A stretch of DNA of 64,000 nucleotides from the NCBI GenBank assembly GCA_019671005.1, contig CM033728.1:30336937-30400936 (forward strand), read 5' to 3'. This stretch comes from Hibiscus mutabilis. Lineage: Eukaryota > Streptophyta > Magnoliopsida > Malvales > Malvaceae. Shown piece by piece: positions 35,576 to 48,625 of the stretch. Under the pieces are notes generated by a model. The model saw nothing but the letters and a program-made list of their open reading frames with translations. It had not been told where the DNA came from and ran no database searches. Position 1 is the first letter of the stretch, and each line of letters opens with the position of its first letter. Both the position numbers and the translations under genes were made by a program.

Positions 35576-36899
35576 GACTAAATCCCAAATTTGAACCTAA
35601 TATAGGGACAAAAACCATTACTTTACCTTTCTAAATCTTAAGGGAAACATGGAATCAATTTCAAGCAGGTATTATGTTGATGTCCAATAAAACTAGCTGA
35701 AAGTCAAAAAAAGGGAGAATATTGACTCTTTATTTTTCCAGGAAAAAAATGCAGGAACTTAGTCAAAAGATGTAATAAAGTTCCTTGTTTGCCAAGGTTG
35801 TGAATTTGTTTAGTTTATATTAGCTGTCCCTGCAATTATTGTTATAAGCTTGGTCCACTCGTTTCTGTGACCAAAATTAAGTCCTTGCTCCCCAAGCTCG
35901 TCCCTTTGATCCAAAACATAAAGGAGTCAAAATCCTTGCTTCTCCTCACCAATTAAGTCCTATGGTATAAAATTTATGTACACCTCACAAAAAAAATTAC
36001 TCAAACTTAAATTACTTAAAAAACATATCATCATTTTTTTATTAAAATTACTCGTTAATTTCTCTTGCTGCCACTTACAATACCATCAAAACATAGTCAT
36101 AAACATCAATTTCATACAAACACAAGACATTTGCGCAGAAACGTTATCTTGGTTTTCCTTTTGTTGGCGATAAAAAAAATTGTACAATGATAGGGAAAAT
36201 ATTCTATGTACTAACAGACTAACAGTAAAAAAATTATTTTTCACAAACTTATAATTTTTAGAGGTCAAAGGTTAGAGTTTAGGGTTTAAGGTTAATTTTT
36301 TAATGTTTGTATTTAAAAATAAATTTTATAGTTTATGGTTTAGAATTTAAAGGTTAAGATTTAAAACCCTAAAATAGGCTACGTAGTAACTTTTGAAGTC
36401 CGCTTATGGAAAAAAAGCTTTTCGTTGGCGGTAGATCAAAAAATTACCTATAATGATAATTCCTTTTGTTTGTCATAAAAATGTATAATGATAAATTTAA
36501 TTTTCTATTGCTATATTTTTTATTAATTTACTTTTATGTTTTAATTAAGTTTGGCCATTAACATTTTTTTAAAATACTTTGACTTTAATAAAAATAATAA
36601 TTATATTGTTAAATATTTTATAGCATTATCCTATTAAAACTTTGAGAAATTCATTTTAGATTTCTTTTTATTATATAATAAAAGTTGAAGCTTCAAAGTT
36701 CTAGTTTTGTATAAACGCTTTTTTGAAAAATAGTTGAGCCTCGTTAAAAACTCTATTAAGACCTAAAAGGAAAAAAGAGTACCCATAATATATTGTAAAT
36801 GAATAGAACAGAGTCACAACCAGATTCAACAACCTTACAAAATAAACCCCAATATCAACCAAAGGCACGACCAATGCCTATTACACGCCAAAAAGACTA
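35576..36899. other. AT-rich intergenic stretch, no gene seen
   Basis: No ORF of substance. An imperfect direct repeat of about 35 nt ('ccttttgttggcgataaaa...acaatgata' near 36157 and 'ccttttgtttgtcataaaa...ataatgata' near 36460) brackets a segment containing 'gtttagggtttaagg'. Confidence 0.4.
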
Positions 36900-37789
36900 A
36901 ACAACTCAGTACATACGTAGATTCGCACTTACCCAATGCCAGACTTTGCTAACGCATCAGCCAAACAGTTGCAGTTATGGGGAATCCACCTGACCAGCAT
37001 ATTATCTTCAATAAGTTCTACCAACTCTATTACCAAGTTAGTAAGATTGGCGGGAGGTTCCGACGAACGTGCTTACCATTCCACAACCACTTTACAAGTC
37101 AGATTCAATGCAAAGCTTGGACTCAACACCCCACTCAGACGCAAAAAATTTCATAATGTCAATTTTAACCGCACATAATTCAACCATAACAGAAGGACCC
37201 ACGCCCATTGTTCAGAAAATTGGAAGCCTTCGGCATCCCTCAAGACCCCACCAACTCCACCATTGCCACCCGAACAAGAAACAACCCCATCCATATTTAG
37301 TTTAACAAAACCACTAGGGGAGGAACCTATCGCGGCGCAACAAGGGCTTTAACAGGTTGCAGACTATTATTGTTAGCTAAAAACGAATTAGCCATGATAT
37401 TTTCCAATGAGAGACTACACTCCCCAAATTTTGCTTTTAGCCAAGAGGCTAACCGAAACTTTACCAGAAAGGACAATTGTAGCCAGTCCATACCTTTACC
37501 ATTAAATATCAAGTCTTTTCTAAGCAACCAAATAGTCTAAATAACCGCAAAGGGAATAAACGACCATACCTCACTCACTGAAGGGACGCAAAGAGCCCCC
37601 AGGCCTCTATAAATACAGTCAAATCTTTAGGATAAGTAGTAGATATCCCCAAAAGGGAGCAAAATAACATCCAAACATTCCAACTATGCCAAAAAGAAAA
37701 AAGACATGATCAATAGTTTCAGGATATTTCTGACAAAAAGAACACAAGTTATTAGATATAAAAGATACTCCCCTTTTAAGTAGTTCTAC
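36900..37789 (-). pseudogene. LINE 3' part: RT zinc-binding region and RNase H, broken
   Basis: On the minus strand from 37789 the frame gives 'LKRGVSFISNNLCSFCQK' followed by 'ETIDHVFF', the zf-RVT region of plant non-LTR reverse transcriptases. Then 'IWLLRKDLIFNGK', and near 37320-37200 'VKLNMDGVVSCSGGNGGVGG' and 'VLRDAEG', the start of the C-terminal RNase H domain of plant LINEs. Stops and frameshifts are frequent. The 5' continuation is at 48324-48625, on the other side of the Gypsy insertion. Confidence 0.85.
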
Positions 37790-40700
37790 TGTAATACCCC
37801 AAAATTTACCAATTTAATTAAGGGCCATTTAGTACTAAGATACTAGCTTAAAAGCTAACTTAGTGACTAAAATGACAAAAATGCAAAACTTAGGATTTTT
37901 ATAATTATGGGTTTTGAAAAGGAAATTTCTAAGGTTTAAAGGTCTCATGTGATAGATAGTGAATTGAATAAGGTGTTCTTAAAGTTAGGTTGAATTCCAA
38001 GGGAATTTGGAATCGGAATTGAAGTTTAAAAAGTTAGTGACCAAAATGTAATTTTTGGAAATTTCATGATTAAAGTATAAACTTTGGAAAATTTTGAGGA
38101 CTAGAGCGGTAATTTCCCAAAAGTTAAGGGTTTTTATTTTATAAATAAATAGATCACCTAAGGGTGTGGATCGAATGTGAAGACTTTGGTTGGATCCGAT
38201 GTTTCTATTATAGGGAAATTACAGTCAAAGTTTAAATGGAATTTAGATATCCGAATTGAATCGAATAATTATGAGATTTCATCATCAGATAGAGGAAGGT
38301 TATAAAAGTTTATTATAAATGCTTAATGAAGGATTTTCAAGAAAAATGTTACTTGATAGAGATTTCGGGTAATTATCTATCATTTTGGATCGAGTTAAAT
38401 TTCTAAGTTTGACTTTATTAAAGTGGAGGATTTTGTATGAAAGTATGGATCTATTTATGGAATTAAGGAAATATGTAATTCCTAAATTAGAGTTGATAGT
38501 TCGATGAAGGAAAAGTCGTAGAAGGTGAAAATCGGGGAATTGGATCGAACAAAAATCATAAATGATATTTTATAATTATTTAATGATGATGACCGGTTGG
38601 ATTGGAATCAACCTAGTTCAAATGTAATGGGATGGCATAAATTTGAACTAGATGTAATTTTTATTTAGTTAAAGGGTTATTTTTGGAAAGAAAGAAAAAT
38701 GAATTTAAAATTTATTTTTTATTTACATGTGGCAAAAACATATTTTAATAAGGAATAAAAAGTCAAAGATGAACCAAAATTAGTTCATCTTCTTCCTACT
38801 ACTTTCGAAAGCCAAGAAAGAAAGAAGAGAAAATATAGCAAAATTTTCTCAAGCCATTTTCAAGCCTTTTGATCAAGAATTCAAGCAAGGTTGTATAAGG
38901 TAAAGTGATCTACTCTTCATTCTCCACGTTTTGATAGTAAAATTTCATGGAATTATGAAGTATTGGATTAGGGTTTAAAGAGAGAGAAATTAGGGTTTCA
39001 TGGAAAATTTATGGAATTCAAGTAGTAGATGATGAATTAAGCTTAGTTTTGTTGAAATCAAGCTTGAAATCAAATTAATTTCATGTTGAAATTCATAAAC
39101 CCTAATCTTGAATTTAGGGATTTGTTAGGGTTTTGAGAATTAAGGATGTAAATGGCTAGATTATGATGTTTGAAGCCTTATATTGATGATGGAAATCTAA
39201 TTTTGATGTTTGAAGATCAAATCCTCTTTGTAGGAAATTGGGGACCAATTCAAAATTTTGGAAAAAAATTTAAGGACTAAGTTGTAAAAATTATTTTGGT
39301 GATGGAAGTCACTAAATTATGATGTTAGAATCTTATTTTTGGACCAAAATGAAAATTTTGAAAAGTCTAGGGACCTATTTGGCAATTTGAGAAAATTAAG
39401 AGGATGTTTATGGAATTATTTTGTTGAAGATTGATTAAAGAGCAATTGTTGAAAATGTGATCAAATTGGCTAGAAATGATGAAAAAGGACCATTTTGGCA
39501 AGAATGGGAAAATAAAGGATTATCTTAGAAATTATTGTTTTGATGGTGGCTTAGATGAAAATGAGCTAGAATTGATGATTCAAGCTCATTAAGGAATAAA
39601 ATAGGAGAATTTCAAACTTTCTAAAGTTTAGTGACCAATTCGGTCAAATGGAATATAAAAGAGAAAGTGTTGTAATTATTGGTAATAGGTGATTACTTGA
39701 ATTAAGTTTAAATTCAAGTACCTTGGTAAAATTATTGACTAAAAAGTCACATTAGTAAAGTTTGAAACTTTATGGAAAATGATTCGAATGATTTTGAAAT
39801 AAAAGAATTGGAACATTTAGAGCATGAATAATTGTTGAATGTTCAAATTGGTCATTAAGGACCATAATAAGTTTTGAACAGTGCAAGGATGAAAGGAAAA
39901 TATTTATAAATGTTATATTCAGGTGATTATAATAATAGTACGTTTAAGATATTGTTAGATTGGGATCTAACAAATATTTATTTTATTTGATTTATGAAGT
40001 TTAAGTTTGAATCAAGAAAGGTTCGAGGGGTAATGAAGAAAAAGGCTAAAGAGGACTTAGTGAGGCATATAAATAAATGACCCAGGTGAGTGCAATGCAT
40101 ACATAACATGATACATGAATGTTTTATACATCACCAGTGGGACTTGCGATGAGTCTACCTGGTCTATATATTGTCATGATATTTATGTCATTGATCATAT
40201 ATATGACATATTTTAAATATGTCAAAGGTTGAAAATAAATGCATTGATCACTAGTTATTGATGATGGTATACTATGAATGTTATTTCAAGTATGAAATGC
40301 TTAATGTTAATATAAATTGATATATGTTGTCATTGATGATATAAATGATGAAATAAAGCCCAATGTATGATATAGAGGTTCGATGGTATAGTTGGATATC
40401 CATAGGGTCATAATCAGCTGTATAAATATTTTAAGCACTTCGGTGCAATATTCATAAATACTCATTGAGGGTATACTCATGCAAGGTTTGGGTATACGGA
40501 AACACTTAGGGTGTTAAGCACTACGATGCAAATTTTATTAATACTCAATGATGGTATACTCATGCAAGGTTTGGGTATACAAAAGCACTTAGGGTGCTAA
40601 GCACTACGGTGCAAATAATATACATACTCAAGAAAGGTTGGGTATGGGGGGGTGACTCGTGTACATAGAATCTCTTAATTCGATACATTGGGCTAAGTAA

Positions 40701-41436
40701 ACTGAATTGAAATAAAAAAAATAGAATGATAAGCTTGAAAGCTTGCAGACAGAGTTGGAAAAAGGTATTGGTAAGCATTGAAAGCTTACGGATGGAAATG
40801 ACACCGATGTTGGTAAGATCTAATCTTATCACTTTGATATACATATATGCTATTACATATTTAATTTTTTTGATGAGCATGTAATTGTAAGGTGATCATA
40901 TGCATTATTAATAATTAATATTGAGATTGATATTATGACAATTGCACTTGAATTCGAATTAATGCCTCACTAAGTAAATACTTAGCGTGTGACTGTTTCA
41001 CGCGTAGGAAAAGTGGAGCGTTTGGAGTAAGGAGCACTAGTGGACATCTTCTGTCAAGAACAGGTACATCAGTATCAGTAATATAATATTTGAGGTTATT
41101 TGATATTCACTAGTTGGCATGTTTATTAAAAGGTTACGCGAGCTCTGATATAAATTGTATTTTATTTGGAATCAGGTAGTTTTTAGGCAGTTTCACTAAT
41201 TATATAAAGTTAACTTAAATTAATAAGTTGCTGCTTGAAATTAAATTTGATTTGAAGACGAAAATATAAAATTTTGACTTTACGCGATTAATTAGATTTT
41301 TAAATAAAAGTTAAATTATAATATTTTTCTTTATAAAACAGATTTTTTACCGAATTATAAATATGTTACAGTTCTACAAATGTTTTGTGACATCTCTGTC
41401 TCGTATTCAGTGATGGATACGGGAAGGGGTGTTACA
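37790..41436 (+). repeat. 5' LTR of the plus-sense Gypsy element
   Basis: It begins TGTAATACCCC and ends GGGGTGTTACA, 3647 nt. It is similar by eye to the LTR at 44735-48323 over its whole length. It carries variable 'gggtatactcatgcaaggttt' repeats at 40425-40630. Confidence 0.9.
40425..40630. repeat. Minisatellite in the LTR (about 80-nt units)
   Basis: Units containing 'actcatgcaaggtttgggta' and 'gcacttagggtg...aagcactacg' occur two and a half times. The 3' LTR has the same array at 47390-47590. Confidence 0.75.
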
Positions 41437-41441
41437 TTTAT

Positions 41442-41453
41442 TGGTATCAGAGC
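41442..41453 (+). other. Primer-binding site, initiator-Met tRNA
   Basis: TGGTATCAGAGC, 5 nt after the end of the 5' LTR. Confidence 0.92.
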
Positions 41454-41899
41454 TACAGGTTTAGCCGGTTCGCAACCTAAATGAAAGGGGTTTTATGTTA
41501 AAAAGAGTATACATGCCACTAGGATATCAATATTACTGATATGATGTTTATATGATTTGATTGATTTCACTCCTTACTAAAATAAATTTGAGATGAGTTG
41601 GTGAATGAGAGGTTCTAAAAAGAAACAGTAGTGGTAATAGTACTTTGAATTTAGTGGAATAAGAAAGAACACCGGCACAAAAGGGAGTGACGGTGTAGGA
41701 TTAAGGAATATCTGAACTTAAATGAAAAACGGATAAAGGTCTAGTGGCTGCGGATTGGTGGGTAAATTATTTGAAGATCTTGCTGGATGGATTTTACTGC
41801 TGGATAGAAAGAAATTGGATGAAATTGTGTTGTTACTCTGAGAACAAATTAGATAGAGGGAATCATAAGTATTTGCTTTACAGTCAAGGTTGTGCATAT

Positions 41900-44720
41900 C
41901 AGTCCAATTTTATAATTTTAGGGTTGATAAAGATTTGAATGAATTGAAAATCATTTTTGGCACATTTTATCTTTTTGATAAAACTGTGTTGGTTTTGATA
42001 GATCAAGACTCTATAAGTACGAAGTTAAGTGGTAAACGAGATATCCTCTTAGAACTCATTTTCGAGTAATATAGTGACTACAAACTTGTTGAGTTATAAT
42101 GCAAGGATGAGTTGGACATGTAGAAATTGTCCGAAAAAGGTGCAGGAAACTGAGTTTCTGGCAAACCTAATGTAGCTACCTTTTGAAGAAATTGAAATGG
42201 AATTAGGAAGGGATCGGTTATCTTTTTAGCATGCTATTTTGGATTGTCGCTTAAAGCGATTAATCTTGAAAATTTCAAAAGGTGAAGAATAATAGTAGTG
42301 GATGAGAGGATGAATCTTTTATCTAATGTGATTTCAGCTGTTTCTGCTAAGAAACTGTTGTTACAAGGTTACTAAGTTTTCTTAGCAAATGTAGTGGATA
42401 CCAGAACTGCTAAAATTAAATTGGAAGATATTCCTACAGTTCAAGAGTACCCAGAGGTATTTCTTGATGAATTATCAGGATTACCTTTGATTAGGAAGTA
42501 GAATTCAAAATAGAGGTATTACCTAGTACTATACCCTATTGATAACCCCGTAAAGAATAGCGTCAACTGAGCTTTGAGAGTTAAAGGCACAATATAAGAA
42601 TTGTTGGATTGGGGTTTATAAGATCAAGTGTGTCACCTTGGAGCACACCGGTGTTATTCGTGAAAAAGAAAGATGGATCTATACGATTATGCATAGATTA
42701 TCGTTAGCTAAATAAAGTAACAGTGAAGAATAAGTATCCTCTTCCAAGGATTGATGATCTTTTTGATCAATTAAAGGGTGCAGTTGTATTTTCCAAGATT
42801 GATATTCGATTAGGGCATCATCAGTTGGAGATCTAAGAAAAAGATATTCTAAAGACAGTTTTACAAATTTAGTATGGACATTATGAGTTTGTATTAATGC
42901 TGTTTAGATTGACTAATGCTCATGCCGCATTATGGATCTGATGGACTGAATAATTCAGTCTTATATGGATTATTCTGTGATGATATTTATTGATGATATT
43001 TTAGTTAATCAAAGATAAGAGAGGAACATGATGCTCATCTTCGAATTGTTTTTCAGATCCTTAGAGGAAAGAAACTATATGTTAAATTATCAAAGTGTGA
43101 ATGTTGATTTTCGGGAGTTATTTTTCTTGGTCATAAGGTTTCGGAAAAATGAATAAGAGTGGATCCTAAGAAGATATATGCTATAGTTGATTGGAAAATA
43201 CCAAAGAATATATCAGAGGTTCGAAGTTTCTTGAGACTAGCCAATTATTATAAAAAGTTTGTAAAGAAATTTTCAATGATTGCTTCTCCAATGACCAAGA
43301 TACTTAGGAAAGATGTATCATTTATATGAGTGAATAAAAAGATTTTCAAAGAAAAGATGAGAAAGGTTATCAAGGTTTAAATAAGTGGAAAATAGTGGAA
43401 CCAAAGACTTTAAAGTTAATTTGAAAGATGTTTGTATTAGCAAGCAAGAAATTATATTTCGATTGATGAAGAATTGAAGAAAGAACTTCTGTTTGAGGCA
43501 CATAATAGTCCTTTGATTATGCATTCAAGTGGAAACAAGCTGTATCAAGACCTAAGGTTGATATTAGTGGTTAAGCATGAAAAGATTTATAATTGAGTCT
43601 ATTTCTAAATGCTTGACATGTCAGCAAGTAATAGCAGAACATCAAGTGCCTTCTGGATTGTTGCAATCGATTTCCATTCCTCAGTGGAAAGGGGAAATGA
43701 GTAACTATGGATCTTGTAACAAGGCTACCTTTGATACCGTATAAGAAAGATTCAACTTGGGTAATAGTTGACAGATTGACTAAATCAGTACACTTCTTTC
43801 CTGTCCGAAATAGATTATTCTATGGACAAATATGATGAGTTATATATTAAGGAGGTAGTTCGGTTACATAGAGTACCTGTTTTGATAGTATCTGAAAGAG
43901 ATCCAAAGTTTACTTCAAGATTTTGAAAATCTTTACATAAAGTCATGAGTATTCGATTCAATTTAAATACAACTTTTCATCCTCAACAAATGAACTATCT
44001 AGATTTTAGAGGATATGTTAACAGCTTATGTAATTGAATTCTAAAGATCATGGAAAATGTATTTTCCTTTACCTGAAATTTCTTATAATAATAGTACCAG
44101 GAAAGCATCAGAATGGCACCATTTAAAGTATTATCTGGAAGAAGATGTAAAGCTCTACTTAATTGGTTTGAGCTAAAGGATCAAAATGTACAAAGTGATT
44201 CGAAGGAAAAACAGAGTTGATCTAACTTTAGAAAAGGAGAACCAAGTGAGAATTATTTAGAATAATTTGAGATAAAGTGTTTCTAAAGGTATTAACCTAG
44301 AAGAAAAGGTTATGATTGGGATAAAAGGAAAAGCTTAGCTCCAGATTTATTGAACCATATGAGATCTTAATATATATATATGACCATTGTTTTACTAGTT
44401 AGCCTTACCACCAGAGATAAGCAAACTACACAATGTATTTCATGTATCTATTCTATGGAGCTATTGGTTAGATCCATCATATGTCATCACTCTAGAGGAA
44501 ATTGAGTTATAACTAGATTTGACATATGAAGAAGAAACAGTGAAAATTATAGTATACAGAGTTAAAGAATTAAGGAACAAGAAAAATACCCATGGTCAAA
44601 ATTCTTTGGATAAACCAAAAAGTTGAGGAGGCCACTTGTGAACCTAAGAAGTGGATGAAAAAGCAATATCCGAACCTTTTGAATCAAGTATATGTTGAAA
44701 ATTCGAGGATGAATTTTCTT
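41900..44720 (+). pseudogene. Degraded Gypsy pol (protease trace, reverse transcriptase, integrase)
   Basis: The entry to RT is readable near 42420-42480 ('EDIPTVQEYPEVF'). At 42630-42800 there are 'PVLFVKKKDGSIRLCIDYR', a stop, then 'VKNKYPLPRIDDLFDQLKGA'. An integrase core trace lies near 43720-43800 ('VTMDLVTRLPLIPYKKDS' and 'WVIVDRLTKSVHF'). The pol C-terminus is near 44420-44580. Many stops and frameshifts make it inactive. Gag is not recognisable between the primer site and about 41900, so a deletion there is likely. In an intact element these domains would process, copy and integrate the retrotransposon. Confidence 0.8.
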
Positions 44721-44734
44721 AAGGGGGAGAGAAT
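44721..44734 (+). other. Polypurine tract
   Basis: AAGGGGGAGAGAAT, immediately before the 3' LTR. It primes plus-strand synthesis in such elements. Confidence 0.85.
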
Positions 44735-47700
44735 TGTAATACCCCAAAATTTACTAATTTAATTAAGGGTCATTTAGTACTAAGGTACTAGCTTAAAAGC
44801 TAACTTAGTGACTAAAATGACAAAAATGCAAAAGTTAGGATTTTTATAATTATGGGTTTTGGAAAGGAAATTTCTAAGTTTTAAAGGTCTCATGTGATAG
44901 ATAGTGAATTGAATAAGACGTTCTTAAAGTTTGGTTGAATTCCAAGGGAATTTGGAATGGGAATTGAAATTTAAAAAGTTAGTGTCCAAAATGTAATTTT
45001 TGGAAATTTCATGATTAAAGTATAAACTTTGGAAAGATTTAAGGACTAGAGCGGTAATTTCCCAAATTTAAGGGTTTCTATTTCATAAATAAATAGATCA
45101 CCTAAGGGTGTGGATCGAATGTGAAGACTTTGGTTGGATCCGATGTTTCTATTATTGGGAAATTACAGTCAAAGTTTAAATGGAATTTGGATATCCGAAT
45201 TGAATCGAATAATTATGAGATTTCATCATCAGATAGAGGAAGGTTATAAAAGTTTATTATAAATGCTTAATGAAGGATTTTCAAGAAAATGTTACCTGAT
45301 AGAGATTTCGGGTACTTATCGATCATTTCGGATCGAGTCAAATTTCTAAGTTTTACTTTATTAAAGTGGAGGATTTTGTATGAAAGTATGGATCTATTTA
45401 TGGAATTAAGGAAATATTTAATTCCTAAATTAGAGTTGATAGTTCGATGAAGGAAAAGCCGTAGAAGGTGAAATTCAAGGAATTGGATCAAGCAAAAATC
45501 GTAAATGATATTTTATGATTATTTAATGATGATGACCGGTTGGATTGGAACCAACCTAGTTCAAATGTAAAGGGATGGCATAAATTTGAACTAGATGTAA
45601 TTTTTATTTAGTTAAAGGGTTATTTTTGGAAAGAAAGAAAAATGAATTTAAAATTCATTTTTTTATTTACATGTGGCAAAAACATATTATAATAAGGAAT
45701 AAAAAGTCAAAGATGAACCAAAATTAGTTCATCTTCTTCCTACAACCTTCGAAAGCCAAGAAAGAAAGCAGAGAAAATATAGCAAAATTTTCTCAAGCCA
45801 TTTTCAAGGCTTTTGATCAAGAATTCAAGCAAGGTTGTATAAGGTAAAGTGATATACTCTTCATTCTCTATGTTTTGATAGTAAAATTTCATGGAATTAT
45901 GAAGTATTGGATTAGGATTTGAAGAGAGAGAAATTAGGGTTTCATGGAAAATTTATTGAATTCAAGTAGTAGATGATGAATTAAGCTTAGTTTTGTTGAA
46001 ATCAAGCTTGAAATCAAATTAATTTCATGTTGAAATTCATAAACCCTAATCTTGAATTTAGGGATTTGTTAGGGTTTTGAGAATTAAGTATGTTAATGGC
46101 TAGATTATGATGTTTGAAGCCTTATATTGATGATGGAAATCTAATTTTGATGTTTGAAGATCAAATCCTCTTTGTAGGAAATTGGGGACCAATTCGAAAT
46201 TTTTGAAAAACAAATTAAGGACTATATTGTAAAAATTATTTTGGTGATGGAAGTGACTAAATTATGATGTTAGAAGCTTATTTTAGCATTTTGGACCAAA
46301 ATGAAAATTTTGAAAAGTCTAGGGTCCTATTTGGCAATTTGAGAAAATTAAGAGGATATTTATGGAATTATTTTGTTGAAGAAGGATTAAAGAGCAATTA
46401 TTGAAAATGTGATCAAATTGGATAGAAATGATGAAAAAGGACCATTTTGGCAAGAATGGGAAAATAAAGGATTTTCTTAGAAATTTTTTTTTGATGGTGG
46501 CTTAGATGAAAATGAGCTAGAATTGATGATTCAAGCTTATTAAGGACTAAAATTGGAGAATTTCAAAATTTCTAAAGTTTAGTGACTAATTCGGTCAAAT
46601 GGAATATAAAAGAGAAAGTGTTGTAATTCTTGGTAATAGGTTATTACTTAAATTAAATTTAAATTCAAGTACCTTGGTAAAATTAGTGACTAAAAAGTCA
46701 CATTACTAAAGTTTGAAACTTTATGGAAAATGGTTCGAATGGTTTTGAAATAAAAGAATTGGAACATTTAGACCATGAATAATTGTTGAATGTTCAAATT
46801 GGTCATTAAGGACCATAATAAGTTTTGAACAATGCAAGGATGAATGGAAAATATTTATAAATGTTATATTCGGGTAATTATAATAATAGTACGTCTAAGA
46901 TATTGTTAGATTGGGATCTAACAAATATTTCTTTTATTTGATTTATGAAGTTTAAGTTCGAATCAAGAGAGGTTCGAGGGGTAATGTAGAAAAAGGCTAA
47001 AGAGGACTTAGTGAGGCATATAAATAAATGGCCCAGGTGAGTGCAATGCATACATAACATGATACATGGATGTTTTATACATCACCGGTAGGACTTGCGA
47101 TGGGTCTACCTAGTCTATATATTGTCATGATATTTATGTCATTGATCATATATTTGACATATTTTAAATATGTCAAAGGTTGAAAATATATGTATTGTTC
47201 ACTAGTTATTGATGATGGTATACTATGAATGTTATTTCAGGTATGAACTGCTTAATGTTAATATAAATTGATATATGTTTCCATTGATGATATAAATGAT
47301 GAAATAAAGCCCAATGTATGATATAGAGGTTCGATGGTATAGTTGGATATCCATAGGGTCATAAACAGCTGTATAAATATTCTAAGCACTTCAATGCAAT
47401 ATTCATAAATACTCATTGAAGGTATACTCATGCAAGGTTTGGGTATACGGAAGCACTTAGGGTGTTAAGAACTACGGTGCAAATTTTATTAATACTCAAT
47501 GAGGGTATACTTATGCAAGGTTTGGGTATACGAAAGCACTTAGGGTGCTAAGCACTACGGTGCAAATAATATACATACTCAAGAAAGGTTAGGTATGGGG
47601 AGGATGACTCGTGTACATAGAATCTCTTAATTCGATACCTTGGGCTAAGAAAACTGAATTGAAATAAAAAAATAGAATGATAAGCTTGAAAGCTTGCAGA

Positions 47701-48323
47701 CAGAGTTGGAAAAAGGTATTGGTAAGCATTGAAAGCTTACGGATGGAAATGGCACCGATGTTGGTAAGATCTAATCTTATCACTTTGATATACATATATG
47801 CTATTACATATTTAATTATGTTAATCAGCATGTAATTGTAAGGTGATCATATGCATTATTAATAAATAATATTGAGATTGACATTATGACAATTGCACTT
47901 GAATTTTATTTGGAGTAAGGAGCACTAGTGGACATAATCTGTCAAGAACAGGCACATCAGTATCAGTAATATAATATTTGAGGTTATTTGATATTCACTA
48001 GTTGGCATGTTTATTAAAAGGTTATGCGAGCTCTAATATAAATTGTATTTTATTTGGAATCAGGTAGTTTTTAGGTAGTTTCACTAATTATATAAAGTTA
48101 ACTTAAATTAATAAGTTGTTGCCTGAAATTAAATTTGATTTGAAGACGAAAATATAAAATTTTGACTTTACGCGATTAATTAGATTTTTAAATAAAAGTT
48201 AAATTATAGTATTTTTCTTTATAAAACAAATTTTTTACCGAATTATAAATATGTTACGGTTCTACAAATGTTTTGTGACATCTCTGTCTTGTATTCAATG
48301 ATGGATACGGGAAGGAGTGTACA
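44735..48323 (+). repeat. 3' LTR of the plus-sense Gypsy element
   Basis: 3589 nt, ending GAGTGTACA (one T lost against the 5' LTR end). A deletion of about 70 nt near 47905 removes sequence present at about 40952-41022 in the 5' LTR. A minisatellite lies at 47390-47590. Confidence 0.9.
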
Positions 48324-48625
48324 TATACCTTCATCGGAACTCGCTCCATCATCGCAAACCAAACCTTGCTAGCCATCACTATTCTCCGAAGACTTGACTG
48401 TTCATTACCATACCTTCAACACCATTTACTAAGCAAGGCTCTATTGGTAGACACCAGATTTGCAATACCGATACCACCCTTACAAAGAGGTTTGCATCAA
48501 TGTCCCAACGAACCCAATGTATCTTTGACTTTTTTGAATCACCACCCCACAAGAATTTGGACATAAGTTTATTCAAGCGACCAAAAATTGAAATCTTTAT
48601 TCGAAATAAAGATAAATAATACACC
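48324..48625 (-). pseudogene. LINE reverse transcriptase C-terminal part, separated from its 3' part
   Basis: Minus strand: 'LNKLMSKFLWGG' and 'KSKIHWVRWD', then in another frame 'GGIGIANLVSTNRALLSKW', hallmarks of the region after the RT palm in plant LINEs. It stops at the Gypsy insertion at 48323 and resumes at 37789. When one copy of the target duplication is discounted, the frame of the two parts agrees. Confidence 0.82.

Larger units (their letters stand above)
19910..35620. mobile_element. Possible MITE-like DNA element, split by the Copia LTR insertion
   Basis: Left part 19910-20423 and right part 35571-35620. The left end ('atggatttggtacctatatt...tactttaattcaac') is imperfectly the reverse complement of the right end, and the similarity continues across the Copia insertion point ('aatatagggacaaaaaccat' on the right; 'aaagtagatagatcaaatta' on its left). 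The noncoding interior is AT-rich. The ends and the target duplication are not well defined, so this is tentative. Confidence 0.35.
37790..48323 (+). mobile_element. Ty3/Gypsy element, two LTRs, plus sense, 10.5 kb, inserted in a LINE
   Basis: The 5' LTR is 37790-41436, the primer site 41442-41453, the pol remnants about 41900-44700, the polypurine tract 44721-44734 and the 3' LTR 44735-48323. The flanks are 'tctac' (37785-37789) and 'tatac' (48324-48328), a target duplication with one change. The interior is full of stops. Confidence 0.9.

Noticed and set aside
36240..36390. Telomere-like 'gtttagggtttaagg' repeat
   Set aside because: Only one or two scattered TTTAGGG units in AT-rich sequence; not a telomeric tract.
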